Source: Muribaculaceae bacterium (GTDB lineage Bacteria > Bacteroidota > Bacteroidia > Bacteroidales > Muribaculaceae). From it: a stretch of DNA of 12,853 nt. The position numbers and the translations under genes were made by a program. The stretch is from positions 1-12,853 of the forward strand of contig JAFYCU010000140.1 in the NCBI GenBank assembly GCA_017545095.1, read 5' to 3'. The notes under the pieces are model-generated. The model made no database searches, had not been told where the DNA came from, and saw only the letters and a program-made list of their open reading frames with translations. Position 1 is the first letter of the stretch, and every line of letters begins with the position of its first letter. Positions 6,561 through 12,853 of the stretch are shown here, in pieces.

Positions 6561-9176
6561 TTAAAGCATGGCTTCGAGGCAGTCGAGTGCGGCTCCGAGG
6601 CCGTCGGGGTTCTTGCCGCCGGCTTGTGCGAAGCCTGGCTGACCGCCGCCGCCACCCTGGATGTGTTTGGCGGCCTCACGCACCATTTGACCAGCATGAT
6701 GGCCGGCTTTCACCAAATCGTCGGTGAGCATGACGGTGAGCAAAGGCTTGCCGTCGCTGTTTGTGGCAGCGAGCAGTGCCGAGTTTTGCAAATGATCGGC
6801 ACGCAAAGCGGTTGCCAACCCTTTTATCAAATCGGCTGGCAGGGGGGCTGAGACCTTCATCACGCTGATGCCATTGGTGTTGAGTCGGGCATCGTGCTTG
6901 AGCGATTCTTTCATGGCGTTGATGCGCTCCTGCATATATGTTTCGGCTTGCTTGCGCAGGGCGGCATTTTCGGCAATCGATTTCTTGAGTGCAACTAAGG
7001 CATCGGGGGCATTGTTGAGGAGCGACTTCGTTTCGTTCATGAAGTCCTGTAAAGAGTCGAGCAAGTGCTCCACCCCTTCGCCCGTGATGGCTTCGATGCG
7101 GCGTATGCCTGCTGCAATCGAGCTTTCGCTCACAATCCGAATCATGCCTATGGCTCCGGTGTTGGGCACATGAGTGCCGCCGCACAGCTCCACCGACTCG
7201 TCGTACTTGATCACACGCACGCGGTCGCCGTATTTTTCGCCAAACAGGGCCATGGCCCCCATCTGGCGAGCCTCGTCGATGGGCACATCACGATGCTCGT
7301 CGCGTGGTGTGGCGCGACGCACCATCGCGTTGGCCACATGTTCCACTTGACGCAGTTCTTCGGGGGTGACTTTACGGAAGTGCGAGAAGTCGAAGCGCAG
7401 TGTTTTGGCATCTACATAGCTGCCTTTTTGTTCCACATGTGTGCCGAGCACCTGTCGCAATGCGGCGTGTAGCAGGTGAGTGGCGGTGTGGTTGCATTCG
7501 ATGGCGTGGCGCGACTTGGTGTCGATGACGGCATGCAGCGTGGCCAAGGGGTCGCTGGGTAGCGTCTTGGTGATGTGCACCGGTAAGTTGTTCTCGCGTT
7601 TGGTGTCGAGAACGTTAATTTTCTCATCGCCCAGCACAAGCTGTCCGCAGTCGCCTACCTGACCGCCCATTTCGGCGTAGAACGGTGTGCGCGAGAGCAC
7701 AATCTGGTAAAACTCGCCGCTCTTCTGCTTCACTTTTCGGTAGCGCAGCATCTCGGTGTCGCATTCGGTGAGGTCGTAGCCCACAAACTCGGAGACCCCC
7801 TCGCGCAGCTCCACCCAGTCGGTGGCCTCGACGGCAGCGGCATTGCGGGCGCGTTCTTTCTGTTTCTGCATCTCCACGTTGAAATCGGCCTCGTTCACCG
7901 TCATGTCGTTCTCCTTGAGGATAAGCTGCGTGAGGTCGAGCGGGAAGCCGAAGGTGTCGTAGAGGGTGAACGCCTCGCGGCCCTCAATCTCGCTCTTGCC
8001 GGCCTTGCGCGCATCGGCAATCACACGGTCGATGAGCTTCATGCCCGTTTCCAGTGTGCGCAGGAATGCGTCCTCCTCCTCCTTGGTCACGTGCTTGATG
8101 AGGTCGGCTTGAGCTTTGATTTCGGGGTAGGCCTCGCCCATACTGTCGATGAGGGTGTCGATGAGTCGGTACATGAAAGCCTCTTTCAGTCCCAGGAAGG
8201 TGTAGCCATAGCGCACGGCGCGACGCAGGATTCGGCGAATCACATAGCCGGCCTTGGCATTGCTGGGCAGCTGTCCGTCGGCGATGCTGAAGGCGATGGT
8301 GCGCACGTGGTCGGCAATCACGCGCATGGCCACATCGGTTTCGTGGGCCTCGGCATAGCGTTTGTTGGCAATCTCGCCAATCTTGGTGATGAGCGGCTGG
8401 AACACGTCGGTGTCGTAGTTCGACTTCTTGCCTTGCAGAGCCATGCACAGTCGCTCGAATCCCATGCCGGTGTCGATGACCTTGAACGGCAGCGGCTCGA
8501 GCGTGCCATCGGCCTTGCGGTTGTATTGCATGAACACCAGGTTCCAAATCTCAATCACCAGGGGGTTGTCTTTGTTCACCAGTTCGGCACCGGGCACAGC
8601 GGCTTTTTCCTCGTCGGAGCGCAGGTCAATGTGGATTTCGCTGCACGGGCCGCACGGTCCGGTCTCGCCCATCTCCCAGAAGTTGTCCTTGCGGTTGCCG
8701 TTGATGATGTGGTCTTTGGGCAGGTATTTCTCCCAGTAGCCAGCTGCCTCGTTGTCGCGTTCCAGACCCTCGGGGGCATAGCCCTCAAACACGGTGGCGT
8801 AGAGGTTGTGGGGGTCAAGGCCCACCACATCGACCAGAAACTCCCAGCACATCTCGATGGCTCCCTGCTTGAAGTAATCGCCAAACGACCAGTTGCCCAG
8901 CATCTCAAACATGGTATGGTGGTAGGTGTCGTGTCCCACCTCTTCCAGGTCGTTGTGTTTGCCGCTCACGCGCAGGCACTTCTGCGAGTCGGCAACACGG
9001 GGCCATTGTACGGGTTTGTTGCCCAGGATGATGTCCTTGAACTGGTTCATGCCCGCATTGGTGAACATGAGCGTGGGGTCGTCTTTGATCACCATCGGTG
9101 CCGATGGCACGATGTGGTGGTTCTTGCTCTCGAAATAGCGTTTGAACGCTTCGCGGATTTCTTTGGCTGTCTGCAT
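6561..9176 (-). CDS. alaS: Alanyl-tRNA synthetase
   Basis: This class II synthetase attaches alanine to tRNA-Ala. The chosen start at 9176 gives 871 residues beginning [15 protein letters not shown], the normal length and N-terminus for a bacterial AlaRS. The frame stays open for 143 codons upstream, but that stretch translates simple repeats and part of a neighbouring gene, and the promoter at 9219-9248 lies inside it. The aminoacylation domain carries [11 protein letters not shown] and [10 protein letters not shown]. The editing domain has [11 protein letters not shown] near residue 560, and the zinc-site part ELCGGTH lies near 663, both at the usual places. The C-Ala domain ends with a glycine-rich [15 protein letters not shown]. 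All segments appear intact. The repeat-filled gap from 9177 to 9367 separates it from the sigma-factor cassette, so it probably has its own transcript. Confidence 0.98.
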   Translation of the reverse strand: MQTAKEIREAFKRYFESKNHHIVPSAPMVIKDDPTLMFTNAGMNQFKDIILGNKPVQWPRVADSQKCLRVSGKHNDLEEVGHDTYHHTMFEMLGNWSFGDYFKQGAIEMCWEFLVDVVGLDPHNLYATVFEGYAPEGLERDNEAAGYWEKYLPKDHIINGNRKDNFWEMGETGPCGPCSEIHIDLRSDEEKAAVPGAELVNKDNPLVIEIWNLVFMQYNRKADGTLEPLPFKVIDTGMGFERLCMALQGKKSNYDTDVFQPLITKIGEIANKRYAEAHETDVAMRVIADHVRTIAFSIADGQLPSNAKAGYVIRRILRRAVRYGYTFLGLKEAFMYRLIDTLIDSMGEAYPEIKAQADLIKHVTKEEEDAFLRTLETGMKLIDRVIADARKAGKSEIEGREAFTLYDTFGFPLDLTQLILKENDMTVNEADFNVEMQKQKERARNAAAVEATDWVELREGVSEFVGYDLTECDTEMLRYRKVKQKSGEFYQIVLSRTPFYAEMGGQVGDCGQLVLGDEKINVLDTKRENNLPVHITKTLPSDPLATLHAVIDTKSRHAIECNHTATHLLHAALRQVLGTHVEQKGSYVDAKTLRFDFSHFRKVTPEELRQVEHVANAMVRRATPRDEHRDVPIDEARQMGAMALFGEKYGDRVRVIKYDESVELCGGTHVPNTGAIGMIRIVSESSIAAGIRRIEAITGEGVEHLLDSLQDFMNETKSLLNNAPDALVALKKSIAENAALRKQAETYMQERINAMKESLKHDARLNTNGISVMKVSAPLPADLIKGLATALRADHLQNSALLAATNSDGKPLLTVMLTDDLVKAGHHAGQMVREAAKHIQGGGGGQPGFAQAGGKNPDGLGAALDCLEAML

Positions 9177-9218
9177 ATAGATTAGGTGTCTAATATTCCG
9201 ATTTTTTGAAACAATCTG

Positions 9219-9248
9219 CAAAGGTACAAAATAATGCACAATGCACAA
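9219..9248 (-). promoter_or_regulatory. alaS: alaS promoter
   Basis: On the minus strand 9226-9219 reads TACCTTTG, an exact TAnnTTTG -7 element. A TTG at 9248-9246 lies 19 bases upstream of it, the preferred spacing. That TTG belongs to the ATGCACA heptamer array at 9234-9261. The leader to the ATG at 9176 would be roughly 35-40 bases. Confidence 0.75.
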
Positions 9249-9261
9249 TGCACAATGTACA
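9234..9261. repeat. ATGCACA heptamer array (four units)
   Basis: Three exact ATGCACA units (9234-9240, 9241-9247, 9248-9254) and one variant ATGTACA (9255-9261) lie in tandem. The array overlaps the -33 region of the alaS promoter. Confidence 0.85.
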
Positions 9262-9270
9262 AATATTTTT

Positions 9271-9364
9271 GAGATGCGAGATGCAAGATGCGAGATGCGA
9301 GCTGGCTGACGCGAATAAAGATACGAGATGCAAGATGCGAGATGCGAGCTGGCTGACGCGAATA
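9271..9364. repeat. GAGATGC/AAGATGC heptamers within a 47-bp direct repeat
   Basis: Heptamers GAGATGC and AAGATGC run in tandem at 9271-9298 and 9325-9345. Each block is followed by GAGCTGGCTGACGCGAATA. Bases 9277-9317 and 9324-9364 are identical over 41 positions, separated by six bases, so the segment is a recent 47-bp tandem duplication whose unit itself contains heptamers. It ends three bases before the stop codon of the small membrane protein gene (9368-9370). Confidence 0.9.
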
Positions 9365-9367
9365 GGC

Positions 9368-9679
9368 TTAGTCGCTTCGGATGGCGGTGGCGATGGCTTG
9401 CCACACGATGGCGAGCGTGATGGCGACCATGGCGGCATAGTGTGTGATGTCGCGCACTGTGAGCACGGTGAAGTCTTGGCTGTGAATCAGCCACTGCCAG
9501 CAGGCGGCGCATAGCACAATGGCAATCGTGCACAGCACGCCCCACAGCCATCGGCTGGAGCGTGGGCGCTCGGGCAGGCGGTTGAGCACACGCGGTGTGA
9601 ACCACGGGTTCTCGCCCACCGATGCGCTATGCTGTTTGAGCAGCCTGCCAAGCTGTATGTCGTCTTGGGTACGTTTCAT
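9368..9679 (-). CDS. Small two-helix membrane protein next to the sigma factor (putative anti-sigma)
   Basis: This is a 103-residue protein from the ATG at 9679 ([10 protein letters not shown]...). An in-frame ATG at 9706 would add nine residues (MTHHSNHQK) and start four bases after the sigma stop. I prefer 9679 because MKRTQDD followed by a short helical stretch and [16 protein letters not shown] resembles small Bacteroidales proteins found beside ECF sigma factors, possibly DUF5056-like; this is from memory. Two hydrophobic segments, about 44-65 and 79-100, are likely transmembrane helices, leaving a cytoplasmic N-terminus of some 43 residues. Position directly downstream of an ECF sigma gene, small size and topology suggest an anti-sigma factor or membrane regulator. 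No ZAS zinc motif or FecR domain is visible, so this role is inferred from context. Confidence 0.7.
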   Translation of the reverse strand: MKRTQDDIQLGRLLKQHSASVGENPWFTPRVLNRLPERPRSSRWLWGVLCTIAIVLCAACWQWLIHSQDFTVLTVRDITHYAAMVAITLAIVWQAIATAIRSD

Positions 9680-9710
9680 TTTTTGATGATTTGAATGGTG
9701 TGTCATGCAA

Positions 9711-10241
9711 TCAGTTGTCTCGCAAGAACCGTGCCAGGTGCTGTTTGGCGCGGTGCAGGTGGCTCTTGACGGTGCCTTCGGGCAGCTGCATGATGGTTGC
9801 CACCTGCTTCACAGGTCGGTCCTCTATATAGAACAATGTGACGGCAGTGCGTTCCTGCTCGCTCAGATGCCGCAGGGCTTCGCTCACAGTAAGGGCGGCC
9901 TCGAGGGCATTGCTGTCGCCCTCATCAGGCGCATCGGCAGCGGAATGCTGGTCCAACGACAGCTCGCGCCGCTTGCGCACATATGAGTAGAACTCATTGT
10001 AGGCAATGCGGTAGAGCCACGTTGAGAATCCGGCAATGCCCTTGAAACTGCGAATGCCCATATATGCCTTGATGAAAGTCTCCTGAGCCAAATCGTCGGA
10101 GAGTGCGGTATCGCCCAGCGTGAGGTTGAGCAGGAAACGTCGCAGCGGCACTTGATAGGCATCGACGAGCTGGCCGAATGCCTGCCGGTCGTCGGCAAGC
10201 ACACAGCGTGTGATCAAGGCCAGTTCGTCGAACTTATTCAT
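9711..10241 (-). CDS. ECF (sigma-70 family) RNA polymerase sigma factor
   Basis: This 176-residue protein starts at the ATG at 10241 (MNKFDELALITRCV). The frame continues 18 codons upstream, but those codons are only the translated heptamer array (HLASRIS repeats), so the longer start was rejected. Region 2 spans about residues 21-93, with DDLAQETFIKAYMGI and FSTWLYRIAYNEFYSYVRKRR. A short acidic linker follows, then region 4 (about 120-172) with LSEQERTAVTLFYIED and helix-turn-helix PEGTVKSHLHRAKQHL. It directs RNA polymerase to a regulon not identifiable from this window. A small membrane protein follows and a DUF6249-like membrane protein precedes it on the same strand, which fits an envelope-responsive sigma cassette. 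The entire 49 bases before the start codon are a tandem repeat. Confidence 0.92.
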   Translation of the reverse strand: MNKFDELALITRCVLADDRQAFGQLVDAYQVPLRRFLLNLTLGDTALSDDLAQETFIKAYMGIRSFKGIAGFSTWLYRIAYNEFYSYVRKRRELSLDQHSAADAPDEGDSNALEAALTVSEALRHLSEQERTAVTLFYIEDRPVKQVATIMQLPEGTVKSHLHRAKQHLARFLRDN

Positions 10242-10290
10242 AAGATGCGAGATGCGAGATGCAAGATGCGAGATGCGAGATGCAAGATGC
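10242..10290. repeat. Seven-unit heptamer array abutting the sigma start codon
   Basis: Seven exact units lie in tandem: AAGATGC, GAGATGC, GAGATGC, AAGATGC, GAGATGC, GAGATGC, AAGATGC. The order makes a 21-bp higher-order period. The array touches the sigma start codon (10239-10241), so on the mRNA the bases upstream of AUG are repeats of GCAUCUC/GCAUCUU. No Shine-Dalgarno sequence is present. The same two heptamers occur at 9271-9345. Confidence 0.92.
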
Positions 10291-10325
10291 CGCATGGCGA
10301 CACTTATAGCTGAAAAATCGCTTGT

Positions 10326-11102
10326 TTACTCGTTTACTCCATTTCTCATTGCATGATAGCTGTCGACGATGGATTTTTGGTCTTGATAGGCGAGCCACAT
10401 CTTTCCCAGTCCGAGCAGGATGATGATTGCGCAAGCGCCGGCCAGGGCATTGGCACCGGCGATGGAGAAGAACAGCAGTGCACCAATGCCCACGGCGGTG
10501 AGCGTGAATCCGCCTTTGAGTGCCATCCAGTTGATGCGTCCCTCGCCTTGCGCCATGTTGATGGGCTGCATAGGCTGTTCGCTCTGTGCATCGGGCTGTC
10601 CAGGGATGGGAGGGATGAAAGTCGGCGGCGTGGAGGTCACGGGAGCGTTCACATAGACGGTGCGCACCGTCTCGTGCACACCACCGAAGATGTAGCTCGG
10701 CAGCGGATAGTTGTTCTCGATGGCTTTTTCCACCATTCGGTATTTGCGTCGGCGGTGCAGGTAGCGGAACAGCATTGAGAACAGCACAATCATTACGACA
10801 CCAATCGTGATGATTAGCACCATGAATGCCGATGCTTTCGACCACTGCCTGCTCATGTTTTCGGCGGCTTCGAGTTCGGCGGCGGTGCTTGCCATTTCAT
10901 TGTCGCCTGAAGGCATAGCCATCACGGTGTCGTTGAGCAGATGTGTGATGCGCTTCCCCAGTTCGTTGATGCCCATCACGCGCACGGTGTCGGAGCCATC
11001 CACAATCTCGATGGTGTCGCCACGGGTGACCACGCTGTGCCCGCTGCGCATGGGTGTCACGGCCAGCATGGCCAGCAACAAGGTGATAAGGATTCTGTTC
11101 AT
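10326..11102 (-). CDS. DUF6249-like multi-pass membrane protein
   Basis: This 258-residue protein starts at the ATG at 11102, which opens a signal peptide or first helix (MNRILITLLLAMLAVTP). The frame extends 18 codons further, but those carry no signal-like sequence. An extracytoplasmic stretch with RGDTIEIVDGSDTVRV (26-42) follows. A second hydrophobic segment (91-115) ends in basic RYLHRRRKYR. Next comes KAIENNYPLPSYIF, then a proline-rich linker (about 155-172) and two hydrophobic segments (about 193-215 and 218-238). This layout resembles DUF6249 proteins that accompany ECF sigma genes in Bacteroidales; the assignment is by eye. It lies 84 bases upstream of the sigma gene on the same strand and probably shares its transcript. 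A sensor or modulator role is a guess. No TAnnTTTG promoter is visible upstream, so the cassette may use another promoter class. Confidence 0.75.
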   Translation of the reverse strand: MNRILITLLLAMLAVTPMRSGHSVVTRGDTIEIVDGSDTVRVMGINELGKRITHLLNDTVMAMPSGDNEMASTAAELEAAENMSRQWSKASAFMVLIITIGVVMIVLFSMLFRYLHRRRKYRMVEKAIENNYPLPSYIFGGVHETVRTVYVNAPVTSTPPTFIPPIPGQPDAQSEQPMQPINMAQGEGRINWMALKGGFTLTAVGIGALLFFSIAGANALAGACAIIILLGLGKMWLAYQDQKSIVDSYHAMRNGVNE

Positions 11103-11162
11103 ATTCGTCGATAATTGATGGTTAAACAATTCTTGAGCCCGAATGAGCCTCAACACAAAGCG

Positions 11163-11204
11163 GCCTCATCGTTGGGTCTCGTGCATTAGACGCAACGATG
11201 AGGC
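11163..11204. other. Strong intergenic hairpin (12-bp perfect stem)
   Basis: GCCTCATCGTTG at 11163-11174 is perfectly complementary to CAACGATGAGGC at 11193-11204. Inside, after one mismatch, GTCT (11176-11179) pairs with AGAC (11188-11191), leaving an 8-base loop. No T tract follows on either strand, so it is not a standard intrinsic terminator. It lies between the CotH gene stop and the DUF6249-like start, 60 bases before the latter, and could be a terminator variant, an mRNA end structure or a leader element. Confidence 0.65.
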
Positions 11205-11273
11205 GAAAAGTTGCAGCCAGCGTTAAAAAAAATCGGTTTTAATTGATATGTGATAAAAAAGGGCACGTCCCGC
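11205..11273 (-). terminator. Weak terminator-like tracts after the CotH gene
   Basis: Immediately after the stop on the minus strand, GGG-ACGTG-CCC is followed by six T residues (11257-11269 on the plus strand reads aaaaaagggcacg). Further on there is a run of eight T (11226-11233 region). The stems are short, so termination here is only a suggestion; the hairpin at 11163-11204 may contribute. Confidence 0.3.
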
Positions 11274-12853
11274 TCAGTTGCCATGGGGAGCTGATGACGA
11301 ATCTTGCAAGATGATATTGAGGATGGCGTTGAGGTCGTAGATGTCGATGGTGCGGTTTCCGTCGAGGTCGGCGGCCATCGGATCGGCGCTATGGTCCAAA
11401 TCAAGGATGATGTTGATTACTTCGTTCACGTCTTGGATGTCGATGCGTCCATCGGCGTTGGCATCGCCGAGCCTCACGTTGTACCAGGCACGCGTTTGCT
11501 GCACATTGGCCAGGCAATGAGGCAGCATATCGTGTTGAGCCAACTGAATGGCGGTGAAGTCGAAGTCGTGACTGCCGCTGTCGCCTGTTAGTTCCAGCTC
11601 GATGATGGGCAGTTGCGAGCTGCAGCGTGTGTTGACCAAACTGTCGGACCACAGCAGCACGCGTGTGGTGCCCGCGCTGTCGGCCAGCTGGCTCCACTCC
11701 ACGCGGTGGATGGAGTTGTCGGCCACCACATTCACCACCTGTGCGCTACCCACGGCCACATCGAATTGCAGGGCGGTGTAGCTAATGCTTCCGTTCACGA
11801 ACACGGGCACACGCACTGTTGCACCGCCGGTGGGAACAGCCGGCCCCAGGCCGAGTGTTGTGCGCGTGTCGATGTCGCGGTCATCGCTCACCGTGCGGGG
11901 TGGCGTGGGATAGGGCAGGCTGGCATCGGGGTGCTCAATACGGTAGATTTGACGCACCACCCCCACCAGGTCGCTGATGTCGAGGTAGGCATCATCGTAG
12001 GTGTTGGCGTTGGTGGTGTTGAGCGTGGATGCCGGACGGTCGAGCAGGTGCTGTGCCAGGGTGGCCACATCCAGGCTGTTGATCACGCTATCGTCGTTGC
12101 AATCGCCAATCACTGGCAGCGGTTTGGACCACTGCTCATCGAGCCAGGCACTGTGGGCATGGAGCACATTCATAAATGCTTGACTGCGAGCCGTGATGTC
12201 GCTGTAGATGGCAAGTTCTTGCCATCGCTGCACATCGCGGTTGTGCGCGGCCCGCACACGCTCCACCCACGCTGCTGCATGAGTGTCTAAGGTGGCTGCC
12301 GCCGAATCGTTGTAGGCACGCCATATTTCACGCACGCACTGCTGAAAGCGTGGGAACTTCGCAATCTCGGCAATCCAGTGGTTGCGCGAGGGGTTGTTGT
12401 CGCCCACCTGCTGAAGGTAGCAAAAGTTTTGAGCACCCCACGGGCGGCAAGCCTGGTCGAAGTCCCACACCAGGCCAAACATCACTTTCGTGTCGTTGCC
12501 ACGGTCTTTGCTCCAGTAGCAGCTGCCGGCGAAGATTTCGATTTCATACAGAATCTCTTTGGTGAGGTAGTATCGTGCCAGCATGTCGATGTCGATCAGC
12601 TTCTCCCATTCGGTGCTGGTCTTGTCGCGGCAGTAAACGGCGGCACCGATTTTCCTGACCAGGTTGTAGATATAAGTGGTTTGTTTCGAAGAAAGGCTGT
12701 CGGGCGAGTGGATGGTGGTACTGATGGTTTTGCCTGAAGTGCGGTCGTTGATGTACACCTGTGGCTTGTCGAGGTAGTTGTCGATTTCGCAGAGCCACCC
12801 ACCGGTGATGAGCTCGGGGTCGGTTTCGCCGTTGTCCTGCTCGGTGATGTTGA
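11274..12853 (-). CDS. CotH-kinase family protein with dockerin and cohesin-like modules, N-terminus missing
   Basis: The frame is open from the right edge to the TGA at 11274-11276, so 525 residues of the C-terminal part are visible; a GTG at 12758 is internal. The N-terminal part is the end of a CotH-type atypical kinase domain: ITGGWLCEIDNY, then GLVWDFDQACRPWG (near 12456-12475), where CotH proteins carry their Asp-rich active-site segment. Next comes a dockerin-like pair of calcium-loop helices (GDCNDDSVINSLDV and DDAYLDISDLVGVV, 12107-11940). A beta-rich, cohesin-like segment follows (about 11819-11541; VRVPVFVNGSISYTALQFDV). A C-terminal type I dockerin ends the protein (11468-11307), with GDANADGRIDIQDV and ADLDGNRTIDIYDL. 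Dockerins bind cohesins, suggesting a surface or secreted protein. No type IX C-terminal sorting domain follows the dockerin. The substrate is unknown. Confidence 0.88.
   Translation of the reverse strand, partial: NITEQDNGETDPELITGGWLCEIDNYLDKPQVYINDRTSGKTISTTIHSPDSLSSKQTTYIYNLVRKIGAAVYCRDKTSTEWEKLIDIDMLARYYLTKEILYEIEIFAGSCYWSKDRGNDTKVMFGLVWDFDQACRPWGAQNFCYLQQVGDNNPSRNHWIAEIAKFPRFQQCVREIWRAYNDSAAATLDTHAAAWVERVRAAHNRDVQRWQELAIYSDITARSQAFMNVLHAHSAWLDEQWSKPLPVIGDCNDDSVINSLDVATLAQHLLDRPASTLNTTNANTYDDAYLDISDLVGVVRQIYRIEHPDASLPYPTPPRTVSDDRDIDTRTTLGLGPAVPTGGATVRVPVFVNGSISYTALQFDVAVGSAQVVNVVADNSIHRVEWSQLADSAGTTRVLLWSDSLVNTRCSSQLPIIELELTGDSGSHDFDFTAIQLAQHDMLPHCLANVQQTRAWYNVRLGDANADGRIDIQDVNEVINIILDLDHSADPMAADLDGNRTIDIYDLNAILNIILQDSSSAPHGN

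Noticed and set aside
8091..9185. 364-codon plus-strand frame
   Set aside because: Antisense shadow of alaS; low complexity, no motifs.
9177..9605. 143-codon N-terminal extension of alaS
   Set aside because: It translates simple repeats and the antisense of the small membrane protein; the alaS promoter lies within it and [11 protein letters not shown] is the family N-terminus.
9271..10290. Mobile element with terminal repeats
   Set aside because: The heptamer clusters are direct simple repeats; no transposase, inverted ends or target duplication are seen, and the enclosed genes form a normal sigma cassette.
10242..10295. 18-residue N-terminal extension of the sigma factor
   Set aside because: It is the heptamer array read as protein; sigma region 2 follows the MNKFDEL start normally.

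Overview
The window looks like chromosomal DNA from a gut- or oral-type Bacteroidales bacterium (Bacteroidetes; Prevotellaceae or Muribaculaceae are plausible, but I cannot fix the genus by eye). The main reasons are three promoters of the Bacteroidetes type (TAnnTTTG at -7 with a TTG/TTTG about 20 bases upstream), a PorE-like TPR/beta-propeller/OmpA lipoprotein of the type IX secretion kind, DUF4143 and AAA-like ATPases typical of the phylum, and a CotH protein ending in a dockerin. Genes are fairly GC-rich and the short intergenic gaps are AT-rich or made of simple repeats.

Layout. (1) 1-1196, minus: an AAA-like ATPase whose C-terminus runs off the left edge. (2) 1197-1536: a divergent promoter region holding a promoter on each strand and a striking tandem pair of dyads. 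(3) 1537-2709, plus: an AAA_14/DUF4143 ATPase split by an in-frame TGA between Walker A and Walker B. (4) 2838-4814, plus: the PorE-like lipoprotein. (5) 4872-4979, plus: a 35-codon ORF ending one base before (6) 4981-6438, a RecD/Pif1-type helicase. (7) 6444-6550: 7-bp and 9-bp tandem repeats between convergent genes. (8) 6561-9176, minus: alaS with a clear promoter. (9) 9234-9364: heptamer arrays. (10) 9368-11102, minus: a three-gene cassette transcribed in the order DUF6249-like membrane protein, ECF sigma factor, small two-helix membrane protein, with a heptamer array directly abutting the sigma start codon. (11) 11163-11204: a strong hairpin. (12) 11274-12853, minus: the C-terminal part of a CotH-kinase protein with dockerin and cohesin-like modules, cut by the right edge.

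Functionally, alaS and the helicase are housekeeping genes. The PorE-like protein, the sigma cassette and the CotH-dockerin protein are all envelope or secretion related, though nothing in the sequence proves they are co-regulated. The two ATPases at the left belong to families that are often multicopy and poorly understood in Bacteroidales. The features most worth a second look are the broken ATPase with its paired dyads over the promoter, and the 7-bp and 9-bp arrays that occupy gene boundaries, in two cases sitting on expression signals. I see no rRNA, tRNA, CRISPR array, transposase or complete prophage.
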